Shown piece by piece: positions 62,910 through 64,000 of a stretch of 64,000 nucleotides of DNA. Source of the DNA: Marinobacterium weihaiense. Its GTDB lineage: Bacteria; Pseudomonadota; Gammaproteobacteria; Pseudomonadales; Balneatricaceae. The translations under genes were made by a program, and so were the position numbers. How positions within the stretch are numbered: the first letter of the stretch is position 1; every line of letters begins with the position of its first letter. The DNA is taken from assembly GCF_019061305.1 (NCBI RefSeq), contig NZ_JAHQZT010000009.1:62001-126000 (forward strand), written 5' to 3'. The notes under the pieces are model-generated. The model saw only the letters and a program-made list of their open reading frames with translations. It was not told the DNA's origin and ran no database searches.

Positions 62910-63683
62910 TCAGCTCCCGGCTTCCAGCTCCTCGAACAGCCGCACGAATTCCTGCGTCAGCTTGTGGCCGGGCGCCAGGTGAATCAGCGGACGGGCATCA
63001 TTGTGGGATTCCTTCATCTTCACCGACGACGATAGCCGTGTCGCCAGTACCGGCAGCGCCTCCGCTTCCAAACCGGCAACAATCTTCTGTGGCAGCGAGG
63101 CACGCGGCTGATACTGGTTCACCACGATCCCTTCCACCTGCAAGTGTTCGTTGTGATCAGCTTGGGTTTCACGCACGTTATTCAGCAGATTGTAGAGCGC
63201 CTGACGGGCAAACTCGTCGCAGTCGAAGGGGATCAGGCAGCGCTCGGCCGCCACCAGCGCCGACAGGGTAAAAAAGTTGAATGCGGGCGGGGTGTCGATG
63301 TAGATCGCATCGTAGACCTGTGCCAGCTGCTCGATCGCATCCCTGAGCTTGTAGATCTTGTGCTTGCTTTCAAGCTTGGACTGCAGATCACCCAGCTCAG
63401 GGTGGGACGGCAAGATCGCCAGGTTCTCAAACGGCGTGTCGTGTACGAAGGCATCGGCCGTACGCGGCTTGAGCTGAAAACTGAGTGCCTGCTCGAAAAA
63501 GCCATAGGCGTCGGTTTCCGGCTGGTTGGAAGCGTCCCCCAATAAGTAATGGGTGGAGTTGCACTGGGGGTCCAGATCCACCACCAAAGTACGGATGCCC
63601 CGGCTGGCACTGATCGCCGCCAGGTTGACAGCGATGCTGGACTTGCCGACACCGCCTTTCTGATTGAACACCACTCGGCGCAT
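62910..63683 (-). CDS. ParA/MinD-family ATPase
   Basis: 257 residues from MRRVVFNQKGGVGKSSIAVNLAA (GGGGAG upstream; a longer frame to 63722 overlaps the next gene). Deviant Walker A KGGVGKSS (about 9-16), VVDLDPQCNSTHYLLGD switch region, IYIDTPPAFNFFTLSAL, and IVVNQYQPRASLPQKIV. No parB partner is adjacent. It may position or partition a cellular structure rather than the chromosome. Its start abuts the DUF2333-like gene stop. Confidence 0.85.
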   Translation of the reverse strand: MRRVVFNQKGGVGKSSIAVNLAAISASRGIRTLVVDLDPQCNSTHYLLGDASNQPETDAYGFFEQALSFQLKPRTADAFVHDTPFENLAILPSHPELGDLQSKLESKHKIYKLRDAIEQLAQVYDAIYIDTPPAFNFFTLSALVAAERCLIPFDCDEFARQALYNLLNNVRETQADHNEHLQVEGIVVNQYQPRASLPQKIVAGLEAEALPVLATRLSSSVKMKESHNDARPLIHLAPGHKLTQEFVRLFEELEAGS

Positions 63684-63699
63684 GGCGCTGACTCCCCTC

Positions 63700-64000
63700 T
63701 TATCCCTGAGACAAAAGATCACGCAGGTCGATGATGGCGGCGTTGGCGCGCGAGATATAGGACGCCATCACCAGTGAATGGTTGGACAGGAAGCCAAACT
63801 CGGAGCCGTTCAGAATCATGGGGCTCCAGATGGTGCTTTGGGTGGCTTCCAGCTCGCGGATGATCTGACGCACGCTGGCACGGGCATTCTTTTTCTCCAG
63901 CGCATCACCGAAATCGTGCTCGATGGCCTCCAACATATGAATCAATGCCCAGGCCGTACCGCGCGCTTCGTAGAAGACATTATCGATCTCCAACCAAGGG
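63700..64000 (-). CDS. DUF2333-like protein (5' end outside window)
   Basis: C-terminal ~100 residues, frame open to the window end. NVFYEARGTAWALIHMLEAIEHDFGDALEKKNARASVRQIIRELEATQSTIWSPMILNGSEFGFLSNHSLVMASYISRANAAIIDLRDLLSQG resembles the end of DUF2333 proteins seen in pseudomonads next to ParA-like genes (recalled similarity). Mostly helical, function unknown. Stop lies 17 bp upstream of the ParA-like start. Confidence 0.6.
   Translation of the reverse strand, partial: PWLEIDNVFYEARGTAWALIHMLEAIEHDFGDALEKKNARASVRQIIRELEATQSTIWSPMILNGSEFGFLSNHSLVMASYISRANAAIIDLRDLLSQG

Noticed and set aside
1-64000. tRNA, rRNA, CRISPR, IS element or prophage
   Set aside because: No cloverleaf with T-loop consensus, no repeat-spacer pattern, no transposase or integrase frame, and no terminal inverted repeats with target duplication were noticed.

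Overview
The window is chromosomal DNA from a free-living, GC-rich (about 60% by eye) gammaproteobacterium. Housekeeping order supports this: trpGDC without trpE, rpsF-rpsR-rplI-dnaB, slyX/rsmJ/uppP/tsaB, ubiX-mpl, and the BioC-BioH route to pimeloyl-ACP. Gene content (SprA-type metalloprotease, PepSY-cytochrome b-two-component operon, full Tad pilus locus) fits an Oceanospirillales or Pseudomonadales relative; that placement is inference. No rRNA, tRNA, CRISPR array, insertion sequence or prophage was seen. Both window edges cut a gene.

Layout. 1-1.5 kb: end of an alpha/beta hydrolase, then a small protein plus an SprA-family metalloprotease. 1.7-6.1 kb: bioBFHCD on the minus strand (bioA lies apart at 19.2 kb). 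6.2-9.5 kb: a ComF-like phosphoribosyltransferase and modABC. 9.5-17.1 kb: a Na/Pi-type transporter, TrmO, an RND efflux pair and a SLAC1/TehA-type channel. 17.2-20.9 kb: a diguanylate cyclase, bioA and a thioesterase. 20.9-26.8 kb (minus): dnaB, rplI, rpsR, rpsF, an OsmC-like protein, trpC, trpD, trpG. 26.9-30.9 kb (minus): PepSY/cytochrome b/PepSY/response regulator/histidine kinase operon and a YigZ protein. 31-36.5 kb: hrpB, an orphan Cache-domain histidine kinase coupled to an IsdG-like monooxygenase, and a membrane-anchored cold-shock-domain protein. 36.7-45.4 kb: slyX, rsmJ, uppP, tsaB, ubiX, mpl, fbp, ppa, and a MoxR/VWA pair. 45.4-58.5 kb: one long minus-strand Tad (tight adherence) pilus operon from flp to tadD. 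58.9-59.8 kb: a divergent AraC-type regulator with a receiver-like domain. 59.8-64 kb: uraA-upp, hpt, a 50-codon membrane ORF, a ParA-like ATPase and the end of a DUF2333-like gene.

How the parts fit. The Tad operon encodes pilin, prepilin peptidase, secretin and periplasmic proteins, pseudopilins, TadZ, the TadA motor, the TadB/C platform and TadD; it also carries an unusual AAA+ ATPase and a small lipoprotein. The intergenic region before flp holds a 22-bp-spaced direct repeat (GGACTATTTTG twice) immediately upstream of a poor -35 and a good -10, plus a perfect 18-bp palindrome. I propose that the divergent receiver-AraC protein activates flp through these sites. Other signals: an inverted repeat beside the upp -10, a bioB leader hairpin whose loop is complementary to the bioB Shine-Dalgarno, an OmpR-type tandem repeat before the PepSY/cytochrome b operon, and an 11-bp perfect hairpin upstream of tsaB that encloses an SD and ATG. 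All regulatory calls are from reading the sequence and are untested.
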